Shown in pieces: positions 1-8,149 of a stretch of DNA of 9,708 nucleotides (position 1 is its first letter; every line of letters starts with the position of its first letter). Below the pieces are notes generated by a model. That model saw only the letters and a list, made by a program, of their open reading frames with translations. It did no database searches and was not told the DNA's origin. The DNA lies in assembly GCA_946480515.1 (NCBI GenBank), contig CAMLKX010000056.1:1-9708 (forward strand), read 5' to 3'. Made by a program: the position numbers and the translations under genes. The stretch comes from an uncultured Sphingomonadaceae bacterium. Its GTDB lineage: Bacteria > Pseudomonadota > Alphaproteobacteria > Sphingomonadales > Sphingomonadaceae.

Positions 1-181
1 TGACAAGAAGGTTCGCTACCAGCTGGTCGGCCAGGCCGAGGCCGACGCCAAGATCGGGCGGATCTCCTACAATTCGCCGCTCGGCCGAGCATTGATCGGG
101 CGGCAGGCTGGCGACGAAGTGGAAGTGACCACTCCGTCGGGTGACCGCTATTATGAGATCGCCTCGATCGAGTTCGTGTGA
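1..181 (+). CDS. greA: Transcription elongation factor GreA, C-terminal part (5' truncated)
   Basis: The reading frame enters from the left edge (first full codon at base 2) and gives 59 residues before TGA at 179-181. The peptide matches the C-terminal globular, RNA-polymerase-binding domain of GreA/Gre[11 protein letters not shown], then [14 protein letters not shown], then GDEVEV and a closing [10 protein letters not shown]. GreA stimulates cleavage of the backtracked transcript inside RNA polymerase so that arrested elongation can resume. The N-terminal coiled-coil hairpin that reaches the active site lies outside the window. The [13 protein letters not shown] segment fits GreA better than GreB, but with only this domain the paralogue call is slightly uncertain. 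The stop codon overlaps the start of the rhomboid gene (TGATG), which suggests translational coupling. Confidence 0.93.
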   Translation, partial: DKKVRYQLVGQAEADAKIGRISYNSPLGRALIGRQAGDEVEVTTPSGDRYYEIASIEFV

Positions 182-807
182 TGCGCTTTCCGCGGACCGC
201 AACCGCCCTGATCGCGGGGATCACGGTGCTGGTTTCGGGGTTCGTGATCATCACCAACACGCTTGATCAGGCCGCCTATCTGCTGGGCTTCGTTCCTGGA
301 AGGCTGACGGGACAGGTCTCGCTGACCTACGAAATTCCCGTGGTGCTCACTCCCTTGACCGCAACGCTGGTGCATGGCGGCTTCCTGCACCTGCTGTTTA
401 ACCTCGTCGTTCTGTTGTTCTGCGGGACTCTGGTTGAGCGCGCCTTGGGGGCGGGGGGGATCGCGACCCTGTACATCGTCGGCGCCTTTGCAGCGGCAGC
501 CGCGCATTTTCTTGCCGACAGCTCACCATTGGTGCCGATGGTTGGCGCAAGCGGAGCGATCAGCGCCTTGATGGGGGCATATGCGCTTATGTTCGGTCGC
601 GTGCGGAACGTGACCGGGTCAGCTTCTCTCAACCGGTCGATCCACGTCATCTGGCTCGCGATCGCCTGGGTCGTGATCCAATGGATGACGGGCTTCCTCG
701 CCGGTCAGCAGGGGGTTCAGATCGCGGTCGCCGCACACATCGGCGGGTTCATCGCGGGACTGCTGCTGCAGCGACCCTTACTGCTGTGGAGGTTCCGCCG
801 CGCCTGA
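181..807 (+). CDS. Rhomboid family intramembrane serine protease
   Basis: A 208-residue polytopic membrane protein of the rhomboid family, which cleaves transmembrane segments of substrates within the inner membrane. Visible hallmarks are HGGFLHLLFN (His65, His70, Asn74, the conserved HxxxN that helps form the oxyanion site), the nucleophile motif GASGAISALMG with Ser124, and the catalytic-base helix AHIGGFIAGLLL with His186. The Ser-His dyad is therefore intact. About six hydrophobic segments are visible (roughly 9-26, 55-82, 94-112, 121-139, 153-172, 180-200), as in minimal GlpG-like cores without an N-terminal cytosolic domain. I chose the ATG at 181, which overlaps the greA stop as TGATG; a GTG one codon earlier (178) is also possible. 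The substrate is unknown. The last 30 bases are antisense to the DUF4170 gene. Confidence 0.9.
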   Translation: MRFPRTATALIAGITVLVSGFVIITNTLDQAAYLLGFVPGRLTGQVSLTYEIPVVLTPLTATLVHGGFLHLLFNLVVLLFCGTLVERALGAGGIATLYIVGAFAAAAAHFLADSSPLVPMVGASGAISALMGAYALMFGRVRNVTGSASLNRSIHVIWLAIAWVVIQWMTGFLAGQQGVQIAVAAHIGGFIAGLLLQRPLLLWRFRRA

Positions 808-1029
808 ATCGGGCGACTGCAGGTCCGGCTCAAGCAGACGATGAAGGTGAACCACGACATATTTCATCTCGGCGTCGTCGACCGTTTTCTGCGCCTTGCC
901 TCGCCAGGCGTCTTCGGCCTCCGCATAGCTGTCGTATAAGCCGACGAAATCAATCGCATTGAGATCAGCGAAATCGAGGGTTCGCGGATCCTTTACGCGG
1001 CCGCCGAATACCAGGTGCAACTTGCTCAT
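778..1029 (-). CDS. DUF4170 domain-containing protein
   Basis: An 83-residue protein that I recognise as the small DUF4170 family, common in alphaproteobacteria and without an established function. Characteristic pieces are MSKLHLVFGGRVKD at the N-terminus, AIDFVGLYDSYAEAEDAWRGKAQ in the middle (residues about 25-47) and MKYVVVHLHRLLEPD near the end. The family pattern is an alternating beta/alpha fold that ends at the HLHRLL segment. No signal peptide or membrane segment is visible, so it is probably cytosolic. The residues after 68 (SPDSGAAEPPQQ) look like a disordered tail, and it is this tail that is encoded antisense to the rhomboid 3' end. The gene starts 47 bases after the unnamed membrane protein gene and could be the last member of that operon. 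No clear ribosome binding site is seen. Confidence 0.85.
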   Translation of the reverse strand: MSKLHLVFGGRVKDPRTLDFADLNAIDFVGLYDSYAEAEDAWRGKAQKTVDDAEMKYVVVHLHRLLEPDLQSPDSGAAEPPQQ

Positions 1030-1076
1030 GCGGAAGGCGCTAGCACAGGCTGTTGCTGTTGCGAACCGGGCGAGTC

Positions 1077-1466
1077 TCAGCTCGACGCGGTCTGCGTGCT
1101 CCCGTTCGATACCAACGACTGGATTGTATCTCCGATCGTCGCCTTGCCAATTTCCGCGAGCTTTGCCGTGCCTGCTTCACGCACGCTGTCCAGCGCCCCG
1201 CGGGCACTGTCGGTCAGCCGGGTGCCGGCAGGCCCGAGCAATTGCCGTTCACGCTCGGTCCGGGGGAGGATGGCAGCCAGCACGGCGCCGACGGCAAGTC
1301 CGCCGGCGACGGCCATCAGCGGAGCCGTAGCAACCCGTTCTGCTGCCCGGTCCCTTGCTGCCGACGCATTCAAGCGGGCGTTTTCGAGCGCGCGTGCTGC
1401 AGCGTCACGCGCCGCCTGTCCGCGCGGTTCACGGTCGGGCGCTTCGTTCACATCAGCCTTGGGCAT
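1077..1466 (-). CDS. Hypothetical single-span membrane protein, last gene of the four-gene module
   Basis: A 129-residue protein that I cannot assign to a named family. It starts with a charged Ala/Arg-rich helix (residues about 15-45), has one hydrophobic segment at about 47-67 (ATAPLMAVAGGLAVGAVLAA), then a basic stretch LPRTERERQ and a second amphipathic helical region (about 80-118) with a polar tail. This resembles the small helical one-span proteins that accompany YqjD/DUF883 and DUF3618 genes in sphingomonads. An in-frame ATG three codons upstream (1475) lies directly against the ribosome binding site AGAGGA (1480-1475), so the ATG at 1466, eight bases away, is the better start. The reading frame overlaps the end of the DUF3618 gene by 14 bases, which implies coupled translation. 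A structural or stress-linked envelope role is only an inference from the neighbours. Confidence 0.75.
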   Translation of the reverse strand: MPKADVNEAPDREPRGQAARDAAARALENARLNASAARDRAAERVATAPLMAVAGGLAVGAVLAAILPRTERERQLLGPAGTRLTDSARGALDSVREAGTAKLAEIGKATIGDTIQSLVSNGSTQTASS

Positions 1467-1779
1467 CGGTTCCATCCTCTTCTGAGTTTTCGTTTCGGTC
1501 GAATAACGGACCCACCAAATTCATGATCGGCTCGCGAGCGGCGAACAGGACCGTTGCCGCCGCAACTGCGCCGGCCAGCAGCGGGCGCTTGGTCACGGCG
1601 TCGACGGCATCCTCGGCCAGATGCGCGCTCTTTTCCTTCGCTCCCTCCCACGCGTTGCGGGCGACGAAGCGTGGATTGGTCCTCACCTGCAGCTCGCGAA
1701 GGGTAGCCAGCATCTGGGTCCGGCTGCGCTCCACATCACTGCGGGCGCGCAGCACGGCGTCACTATCCTTCACCGCCAT
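1453..1779 (-). CDS. DUF3618 domain-containing membrane protein
   Basis: A 108-residue protein. Residues about 10-52 match the DUF3618 pattern: an Arg/Glu-rich helix with VERSRTQMLATLRELQ followed by TNPRFVARNAWEGAKEK. A single hydrophobic segment follows at about 65-83 (KRPLLAGAVAAATVLFAARE), then an acidic tail (NENSEEDGTDAQG). The function of DUF3618 is not established; the proteins are short, helical and inner-membrane anchored. The ATG at 1779 overlaps the end of the holin-like gene by 10 bases. A GTG two codons further in (1773) forms a GTGA 4-base overlap with that gene's stop and sits 7 bases from an AAAGG, so it is a real alternative start. The open frame continues well upstream, but that part only mirrors the holin gene in another phase. 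Confidence 0.82.
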   Translation of the reverse strand: MAVKDSDAVLRARSDVERSRTQMLATLRELQVRTNPRFVARNAWEGAKEKSAHLAEDAVDAVTKRPLLAGAVAAATVLFAAREPIMNLVGPLFDRNENSEEDGTDAQG

Positions 1780-2123
1780 GCCTTTCGCACCCGTGCGTAG
1801 GCAAGCCACGCCAGCCCGCCGGCGATGGCGAGCGCGATGACGAATGCGAGGATCCCCGCAAACAGTGCAGGCATCACAGTCAGCAGCGCGAGGAATAGGG
1901 CGACGCACAGAGTGGTCACCGCGCCTTGCAGGAACAGCAATGCCGCGAAGGCAAGACCAGCCGGAAGCGCGAGGGATTTTGCGCGCTGGGCGGCAATCGC
2001 TTGCCAGAGCGTTAGCTCTGCCTTGGCGTAAGTGCGGCCATCTTCGACCAGGCGAGAGACGATCTGGCCGACCGTCTCTTCGCTTTCAGGTTCTGAACTG
2101 GCATTGGCCCCGTTCGCGATCAC
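1770..2123 (-). CDS. Phage holin family protein (YqjE-like, Phage_holin_3_6)
   Basis: A protein of about 117 residues with an acidic N-terminus, an amphipathic helix (IVSRLVEDGRTYAKAELTLW, residues about 21-40) and two long hydrophobic segments (about 52-82 and 86-110) ending in a basic tail, YARVRKAWR. This is the layout of the YqjE / Phage_holin_3_6 family: chromosomal inner-membrane proteins that, despite the name, have no shown holin activity. The start is uncertain. GTG at 2123 lies one base after the TGA of the preceding gene, so stop-and-restart translation is likely. A TTG at 2171 would give 133 residues overlapping the preceding gene, but a GAAGG directly abuts it. I prefer 2123 because the family's acidic N-terminus begins there. 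It sits in an operon with YqjD-like and DUF3618 genes. Confidence 0.8.
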   Translation of the reverse strand: MIANGANASSEPESEETVGQIVSRLVEDGRTYAKAELTLWQAIAAQRAKSLALPAGLAFAALLFLQGAVTTLCVALFLALLTVMPALFAGILAFVIALAIAGGLAWLAYARVRKAWR

Positions 2124-2124
2124 G

Positions 2125-4056
<1,932 letters not shown>

Positions 4057-4119
4057 TCAACTTCCAGAAATTCAACGGAAGCCCTTGATTCATGCCGGAC
4101 TTTCTGATTCTTTAGAGGC

Positions 4120-4434
4120 ATGGACGGGGGCACCGGCAGCTTGGGAATCATTCGTCGCGCGGCCTTGCCCGCGCTGGCGCTGCTGATTGTCGGCAATTTC
4201 GCTGGTTACGCCGTCGCCGGACCGAATGGTCTTCTTGCCTGGGGCGGGTATCGCCATGATCTTCAGCAGCGGCGGCTTGAGCTCGCCCGGCTGGAGGTTG
4301 AGCGCGCGCAGTTGCGGCATCGCTCCGCACTTCTGGATCCAAGGAAAGCCGATCCCGACATGGCCGATGAGCTGGTCCGCCGGGATCTCGGTCTCGTGCG
4401 TCCGGACGAGGTCGTGATCGACCTTCCAAACTAG
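4120..4434 (+). CDS. ftsB: Septum formation initiator, FtsB/DivIC family
   Basis: A 104-residue bitopic membrane protein. It has a short N-terminal cytoplasmic stretch with RR, one membrane segment at about 13-33 (RAALPALALLIVGNFAGYAV), then NGLLAWGGYRHDLQQRRLELARL leading into a periplasmic coiled coil (about 45-70), and a C-terminal LLDPRKADPDMADELVRRDLG domain typical of alphaproteobacterial members. FtsB-like proteins form a complex with FtsL and FtsQ in the divisome and help activate septal wall synthesis. The position between eno and pdhA is the usual one for this group and supports the call. Start at ATG 4120; AGAGG lies only a base or two before it, so a start slightly downstream is conceivable, but no better codon is seen before the membrane segment. 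A perfect hairpin starts on the last base of its stop codon. Confidence 0.88.
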   Translation: MDGGTGSLGIIRRAALPALALLIVGNFAGYAVAGPNGLLAWGGYRHDLQQRRLELARLEVERAQLRHRSALLDPRKADPDMADELVRRDLGLVRPDEVVIDLPN

Positions 4435-4462
4435 CGGCCATTCCGCACTGCAGCATGGCCGC
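4434..4462 (+). repeat. Perfect inverted repeat between ftsB and pdhA
   Basis: GCGGCCAT (4434-4441) and ATGGCCGC (4455-4462) form an 8-bp perfect stem around a 13-base loop. It begins on the last base of the ftsB stop codon. No T-run follows, so it is not a standard intrinsic terminator. It may be an intercistronic RNA hairpin that shapes the stability or relative expression of pdhAB. A short second hairpin (GCCC-TT-GGGC, about 4468-4477) follows closely. Confidence 0.5.
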
Positions 4463-4517
4463 GCATTGCCCTTGGGCGAGGCTCGCGTCATAGCGGCGAT
4501 TCCCGGATGATTTCCAC

Positions 4518-4522
4518 GAAGG
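4518..4522 (+). promoter_or_regulatory. Ribosome binding site deciding the TTG start of pdhA
   Basis: GAAGG lies 7 bases before the TTG at 4530. No in-frame ATG or GTG lies nearby upstream, and the next start codons downstream would remove the N-terminus, so this site fixes the start on TTG. Confidence 0.6.
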
Positions 4523-4529
4523 TTTCGCC

Positions 4530-5594
4530 TTGGCCCGAAAATTGACTGCTGCAGCAAACCGCAGAGCCGCTTCTTCTACGCCCCCGCCGCCCAATCGGGA
4601 GCGTCCGGGCGAGCCAGAGCGGTACAAGGCCGACCGTGATGAGATGCTGGGCCTCTATCGCCAGATGCTGCTCATTCGCCGGTTCGAGGAGCGCGCGGGC
4701 CAGCTTTATGGCCTGGGTCTGATCGGCGGCTTCTGCCATCTTTACATCGGTCAGGAAGCGGTCGCGGTCGGCCTTCAGTCGGCCATGACCGTCGGCAAGG
4801 ACAGCGTGATCACCGGCTATCGCGACCATGGTCATATGCTGGCCTATGGCATCGATCCCAAGATCATCATGGCCGAGCTGACCGGTCGCGCCGCCGGCAT
4901 TTCGCGCGGCAAGGGCGGATCGATGCACATGTTCTCGGTCGAGCATGGCTTCTACGGCGGACATGGGATCGTCGGGGCGCAAGTCAGCCTCGGCACCGGC
5001 CTGGCGTTCAAGCATCAATATCAGGACGACGGCGGGGTCTGCCTGTCCTACTTCGGCGATGGCGCGGCCAATCAGGGCCAGGTCTACGAAAGCTTCAACA
5101 TGGCTCAGCTGTGGAAGCTGCCGGTCATCTACGCGATCGAAAACAACCAATATGCGATGGGAACGTCGGTCGCCCGGTCAAGCGCTGAAGATCAATTCTA
5201 CCGTCGCGGCGAAAGCTTCCGCATTCCTGGGCTTCAAGTCGACGGGATGGACGTACTGGCGGTGCGCGGAGCGGCCGAGGAAGCGCTTGCCTGGACCCGG
5301 GCCGGGAAGGGCCCGATCATCCTTGAGCTGAAGACCTATCGCTATCGCGGTCACTCCATGTCCGATCCCGCAAAATATCGTACGAAGGAAGAAGTGCAGT
5401 CCTATCGCACCGGCAATGATCCGATCGACCATGCCGCGCATGACCTTGCCCAGCTCGGAGTCAGCGAGGATGAGCTCAAGGCGATCGACAAGGAGATCAA
5501 GGACGTCGTGGTCGCTGCCGCGAAATACGCCGAGGAGGCCCCCGAACCCGAATCGTCCGAGCTCTACACCGACGTGCTGGTGGAGACTTACTGA
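4530..5594 (+). CDS. pdhA: Pyruvate dehydrogenase E1 component, alpha subunit
   Basis: A 354-residue thiamine-diphosphate-dependent E1 alpha subunit. With E1 beta it decarboxylates pyruvate and acetylates the lipoyl group of E2, feeding acetyl-CoA to the TCA cycle. After a Pro/Ala-rich N-terminal extension (about 1-30) come [30 protein letters not shown], the [10 protein letters not shown] segment, [17 protein letters not shown], and the thiamine-diphosphate/Mg motif [15 protein letters not shown] (GDGAAN at 176-181). The [15 protein letters not shown] loop (Tyr272-His275) corresponds to the region that is phosphorylated in mitochondrial E1; bacteria generally lack that kinase. The sequence fits pyruvate E1 rather than branched-chain E1 because of the near-identical mitochondrial-type motifs and the lipoyl-bearing partner. 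The TTG start is supported by GAAGG. Its TGA overlaps the ATG of pdhB by one base (TGATG), giving coupled, roughly equal synthesis of the two subunits. Confidence 0.96.
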   Translation: MARKLTAAANRRAASSTPPPPNRERPGEPERYKADRDEMLGLYRQMLLIRRFEERAGQLYGLGLIGGFCHLYIGQEAVAVGLQSAMTVGKDSVITGYRDHGHMLAYGIDPKIIMAELTGRAAGISRGKGGSMHMFSVEHGFYGGHGIVGAQVSLGTGLAFKHQYQDDGGVCLSYFGDGAANQGQVYESFNMAQLWKLPVIYAIENNQYAMGTSVARSSAEDQFYRRGESFRIPGLQVDGMDVLAVRGAAEEALAWTRAGKGPIILELKTYRYRGHSMSDPAKYRTKEEVQSYRTGNDPIDHAAHDLAQLGVSEDELKAIDKEIKDVVVAAAKYAEEAPEPESSELYTDVLVETY

Positions 5595-6964
5595 TGGGGA
5601 TCGAGCTGAAGATGCCGGCCCTGTCGCCGACCATGGAGGAGGGCACGCTCGCCAAGTGGCTGGTGAAGGAAGGCGATAGCGTCACCGCAGGGGACATCCT
5701 CGCTGAGATCGAGACCGACAAGGCGACGATGGAATTCGAAGCTGTCGATGAAGGCGTGATCGCCAAGATCCTGGTTCCCGAAGGCACCGATAATGTGAAG
5801 GTCGGGGAGCCGATCGCCGTGATCTCCGGCGATGGCGAGGCGGCGAGTGCGGATGAGCCACCGCGGGCCGAACAGACGCCTTCCGATCAGCAGACGGAAC
5901 CCACGCCCCCACCGAAGGCGGAGACTGGCACCAGTCAACTTGCGGCGGCGCCCGCCAGCAGGACGGAAGTCGCCGAAGGGCCAGCGAGCACCACCACGGT
6001 GCGCGAGGCGCTGCGCGATGCGATGGCCGAAGAGATGCGCCGCGACGAGCGGGTGTTCGTCATGGGTGAGGAAGTGGCCGAGTATCAGGGCGCCTACAAG
6101 GTGACCCAGGGCCTGCTTGAGGAGTTCGGGCCGCGCCGCGTGATCGACACGCCGATCACCGAATATGGCTTTGCCGGCCTTGGCACTGGCGCGGCGATGG
6201 GCGGGCTACGGCCGATCATCGAGTTCATGACCTTCAACTTCGCCATGCAGGCGATCGATCACGTCATCAATTCGGCGGCCAAGACCAACTATATGTCGGG
6301 CGGCCAGATGCGCTGCCCGATCGTGTTCCGCGGGCCCAATGGCGCTGCGAGCCGGGTCGCTGCCCAGCATAGCCAGAACTATGGACCATGGTACGCCAGC
6401 GTTCCCGGGTTGGTCGTCATCGCGCCTTATAGCGCGGCTGACTGCAAGGGCTTGCTCAAGGCGGCGATCCGTAGCGAGGATCCGGTTGTCTTCCTTGAAA
6501 ACGAGCTCCTCTATGGACAGAAGTTCGACGTCCCGACGGCGGACGATTATGTCCTTCCAATCGGGCAGGCTCGGGTCGCGCGGGTGGGGCGTGACGTCAC
6601 TCTCGTCAGCTACTCCATCGGTGTTGGGGTTGCGCTCCAGGCTGCCGATGCGCTTGCCGCCGAGGGCATCGAAGCCGAGGTGATCGATCTGAGAACCTTG
6701 CGCCCGCTGGATCGCCAGACGGTTCTGGCCAGCCTGGCCAAGACGAACCGGATGGTCGTGGTGGAGGAGGGATGGCCGACCTGTTCGATTGCCTCCGAGA
6801 TCATCGCGATTGCGATGGAGGAGGGTTTCGATGATCTCGACGCCCCGGTCCTGCGCGTCACCAATGAGGATGTCCCGCTGCCCTACGCCGCGAATCTCGA
6901 GAAGCTCGCACTCGTAAGCCCCCAGCGCGTGATCGAAGCCGCGAAGGCGGTCTGCTATCGCTGA
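5594..6964 (+). CDS. pdhB: Pyruvate dehydrogenase E1 component, beta subunit, with N-terminal lipoyl domain
   Basis: A 456-residue protein in two parts. Residues 1-78 are a biotinyl/lipoyl domain: [16 protein letters not shown] and [13 protein letters not shown], with Lys43 as the expected lipoylation site. A Pro/Ala/Thr-rich flexible linker follows (about 79-133). Residues about 134-456 are E1 beta: [100 protein letters not shown], and the C-terminal transketolase domain with [15 protein letters not shown] lipoyl domain fused to E1 beta is known from alphaproteobacteria such as Zymomonas and Sinorhizobium; usually only E2 carries one. The E2 and E3 genes do not follow, which fits the split pdh loci known from Zymomonas. 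The start overlaps the pdhA stop. Confidence 0.96.
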   Translation: MGIELKMPALSPTMEEGTLAKWLVKEGDSVTAGDILAEIETDKATMEFEAVDEGVIAKILVPEGTDNVKVGEPIAVISGDGEAASADEPPRAEQTPSDQQTEPTPPPKAETGTSQLAAAPASRTEVAEGPASTTTVREALRDAMAEEMRRDERVFVMGEEVAEYQGAYKVTQGLLEEFGPRRVIDTPITEYGFAGLGTGAAMGGLRPIIEFMTFNFAMQAIDHVINSAAKTNYMSGGQMRCPIVFRGPNGAASRVAAQHSQNYGPWYASVPGLVVIAPYSAADCKGLLKAAIRSEDPVVFLENELLYGQKFDVPTADDYVLPIGQARVARVGRDVTLVSYSIGVGVALQAADALAAEGIEAEVIDLRTLRPLDRQTVLASLAKTNRMVVVEEGWPTCSIASEIIAIAMEEGFDDLDAPVLRVTNEDVPLPYAANLEKLALVSPQRVIEAAKAVCYR

Positions 6965-6971
6965 GCGGCCG

Positions 6972-6991
6972 ATCGACCGCGACCGGTCGAT
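6972..6991 (+). repeat. Perfect hairpin just after pdhB
   Basis: ATCGACCG (6972-6979) and CGGTCGAT (6984-6991) make an 8-bp perfect stem closed by the four-base loop CGAC. It begins 8 bases after the pdhB stop codon and is followed by TGCTCTCTCATT, which is pyrimidine-rich but not a clean T-run. It could weaken transcription leaving the pdh operon or control access to the next gene's start. The same bases appear to encode conserved residues of the next protein, so coding constraint may partly explain it. Confidence 0.45.
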
Positions 6992-7001
6992 TGCTCTCTC
7001 A

Positions 7002-7628
7002 TTGACTCCGACGTCACTCCGCCCCGCGATCGAGGCGCTATGGGCGGTGGATCGGGCGTTGGCTGATGTTGTGACGGACACGAGCGACCCGATGCTTGGG
7101 GCGATCCGCCTCGCCTGGTGGCGGGACAATCTGGAAGGGTTGGACCATTCGCCCCCTCCGGCTGAAGCGCGGCTCGGACGGGTTTCCGGACAACTCCTGC
7201 CGCTCGGCGTTTTGGGCGCGGAATTGGCCGAGCTTGCTGAGTGCTGGCAGTCCTTGCTCAATCCATTTCCGTGGGATGAGACGGTCGCGCGCGCTGTGGA
7301 GCAGCGTGGCACAATCTTGTTCGAGGCGGGAGCGCGGATCCTGGGAGAACCGGAGGGGCTCCCGGGTGCGGCGGGGGCGGTCTGGTCACTGGTCGACTCA
7401 GCGCAGCATTGCAGCGATGCCACTTCGCGCAGCTTCCTGCTTGCACGCGCACACCAACTTGCGCATTCGTTATCCTATCAACGCTCGCCTTCGCGGCTTC
7501 GGCCGCTGACCGTCCTCGGCGCACTTGCCGCGTACGATGCGGCCAGCGGATTGGGGGGTAGCGGATGGTCGCGGGGGATTGCGGCTATCCGCCATCGATT
7601 GAGCGGAGGGTTCCCTCAGGTTGGTTGA
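7002..7628 (+). CDS. Squalene/phytoene synthase-fold protein (NDUFAF6-like, probably non-catalytic)
   Basis: A 208-residue protein from the only ordinary start codon available, TTG at 7002. The pattern RPAIEALWAVDRALADVV, then DPMLGAIRLAWWRDNLEGL, then VEQRGTILFEAGARILG is that of the squalene/phytoene synthase family. The aspartate-rich substrate motifs (DxxxD, DxxED) are replaced (DRALAD at 17-22), so prenyl-diphosphate condensation is unlikely. The RLAWWRDNL and RGTILFEAGARILG segments recall NDUFAF6, the mitochondrial complex I assembly factor of this fold; a similar bacterial role is an inference. At 208 residues it is shorter than true synthases (about 280 or more). Upstream in frame, back to 6933, there is no stop, and the codons from 6975 read DRDRSIALSL, which fits the family's N-terminus, so the true start is probably upstream. 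No Shine-Dalgarno precedes the TTG. Confidence 0.72.
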   Translation: MTPTSLRPAIEALWAVDRALADVVTDTSDPMLGAIRLAWWRDNLEGLDHSPPPAEARLGRVSGQLLPLGVLGAELAELAECWQSLLNPFPWDETVARAVEQRGTILFEAGARILGEPEGLPGAAGAVWSLVDSAQHCSDATSRSFLLARAHQLAHSLSYQRSPSRLRPLTVLGALAAYDAASGLGGSGWSRGIAAIRHRLSGGFPQVG

Positions 7629-7688
7629 CGCGGCCCCCATCGCCGCCGAAACAGCGCTGACGAGTCTTTGCGTAAGGGTTGGGGGCAA

Positions 7689-8126
7689 ATGTTGCGTTAT
7701 CTGGCGGCCGCCGTCGTGGTCCTATTGTTGTCGGCCGCGATCTTGCTGGTCTGGCAGGGGCAGTCTGATCAGGCCTCTGCGCTTCCCGCGCCACCGCCGG
7801 CTCAACCGGCGATGATTGCTCCGGTCGCCGAACCGATGCCGGCTCCGCCCGAAGCGTCGCCCAAGACCCGCGAGCAGAAAAGGTTCGGCCGAGCAGACAA
7901 GGATGATGACGGTCGAATCACCAGGGCTGAATTGCTCGAGCCGCGCCGCAAGGCCTTCGCCAAGCTGGACAGCAACGGCAATGGAACCCTGTCATTTGAG
8001 GAGTGGGCCGTGAAAACGGCAGAAAAGTTCCAGGGCGCCGACAAGGATGGGTCCGGTTGGCTAACGGCCACGGAATATGCGACAACGGCTCCAAAGCCGG
8101 CAAAGCCAAAGCGGTGCGCCTGCTGA
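7689..8126 (+). CDS. Membrane-anchored or exported triple EF-hand calcium-binding protein
   Basis: A 145-residue protein. Residues 1-22 are a hydrophobic signal or anchor (MLRYLAAAVVVLLLSAAILLVW) without an obvious cleavage site. A Pro/Ala-rich linker (about 32-58) then leads to three canonical EF-hand loops: DKDDDGRITRAE (70-81), DSNGNGTLSFEE (94-105) and DKDGSGWLTATE (118-129). Each has acidic or polar residues at positions 1, 3 and 5, Gly at 6, an aliphatic at 8 and Glu at 12, so calcium binding is expected. The loops repeat exactly every 24 residues. The C-terminus is Lys/Pro-rich and ends Cys-Ala-Cys. The domain most likely faces the periplasm, where calcium is available. I chose ATG 7689; a TTG at 7668 would put polar residues before the hydrophobic segment. 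The partner is unknown, and the BLUF gene follows after 23 bases. Confidence 0.85.
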   Translation: MLRYLAAAVVVLLLSAAILLVWQGQSDQASALPAPPPAQPAMIAPVAEPMPAPPEASPKTREQKRFGRADKDDDGRITRAELLEPRRKAFAKLDSNGNGTLSFEEWAVKTAEKFQGADKDGSGWLTATEYATTAPKPAKPKRCAC

Positions 8127-8138
8127 ACCTCGCGTTCT

Positions 8139-8143
8139 GAAGG
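8139..8143 (+). promoter_or_regulatory. Ribosome binding site for the GTG start of the BLUF gene
   Basis: GAAGG lies 6 bases before the GTG at 8150. It supports the GTG start, which also places the family's N-terminal beta strand at residue 3. Confidence 0.6.
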
Positions 8144-8149
8144 TCTCCA

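Noticed and set aside
1015..1526. Overlapping plus-strand frames of about 156 codons opposite the unnamed membrane protein and DUF3618 genes
   Set aside because: Their products are Arg/Ser/Ala-rich shadows. The minus-strand genes have domains, membrane segments and coupled starts.
1780..1908. Upstream extension of the DUF3618 frame to give 151 residues
   Set aside because: The extra N-terminus is Cys/Arg-rich, lies wholly inside the holin-like gene in another phase, and does not belong to the DUF3618 pattern.
4060..4080. CTTCC/GGAAG inverted repeat after eno as a terminator
   Set aside because: Only 5 bp with an 11-base loop and no T-run. Too weak to call.
4466..4494. TTGCCC followed 17 bases later by CATAGC as a promoter for pdhA
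   Set aside because: The -10 match is only about 3 of 6, and the gap already carries hairpins. Cotranscription from eno is a simpler view.
4488..5150. A 220-codon minus-strand frame opposite pdhA
   Set aside because: It is a mirror of pdhA codons with no recognisable motif and no ribosome binding site that I could see.
6959..6966. Programmed +1 frameshift at the pdhB stop to make a fusion with the next protein
   Set aside because: It would restore the conserved residues, but CGC TGA G lacks the slippery codon and internal Shine-Dalgarno of the prfB case. Mentioned only as one option in the start-codon finding.
6206..7423. A 405-codon open frame on the minus strand across pdhB and the next gene
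   Set aside because: It is antisense to well-recognised genes, its product is Ser/Arg/Pro-rich without family features, and long antisense frames are common in G+C-rich DNA.
7668..7688. TTG at 7668 as the start of the EF-hand protein
   Set aside because: It would place RKGWGQ before the hydrophobic segment. ATG 7689 starts directly at the segment, with G-rich sequence upstream.
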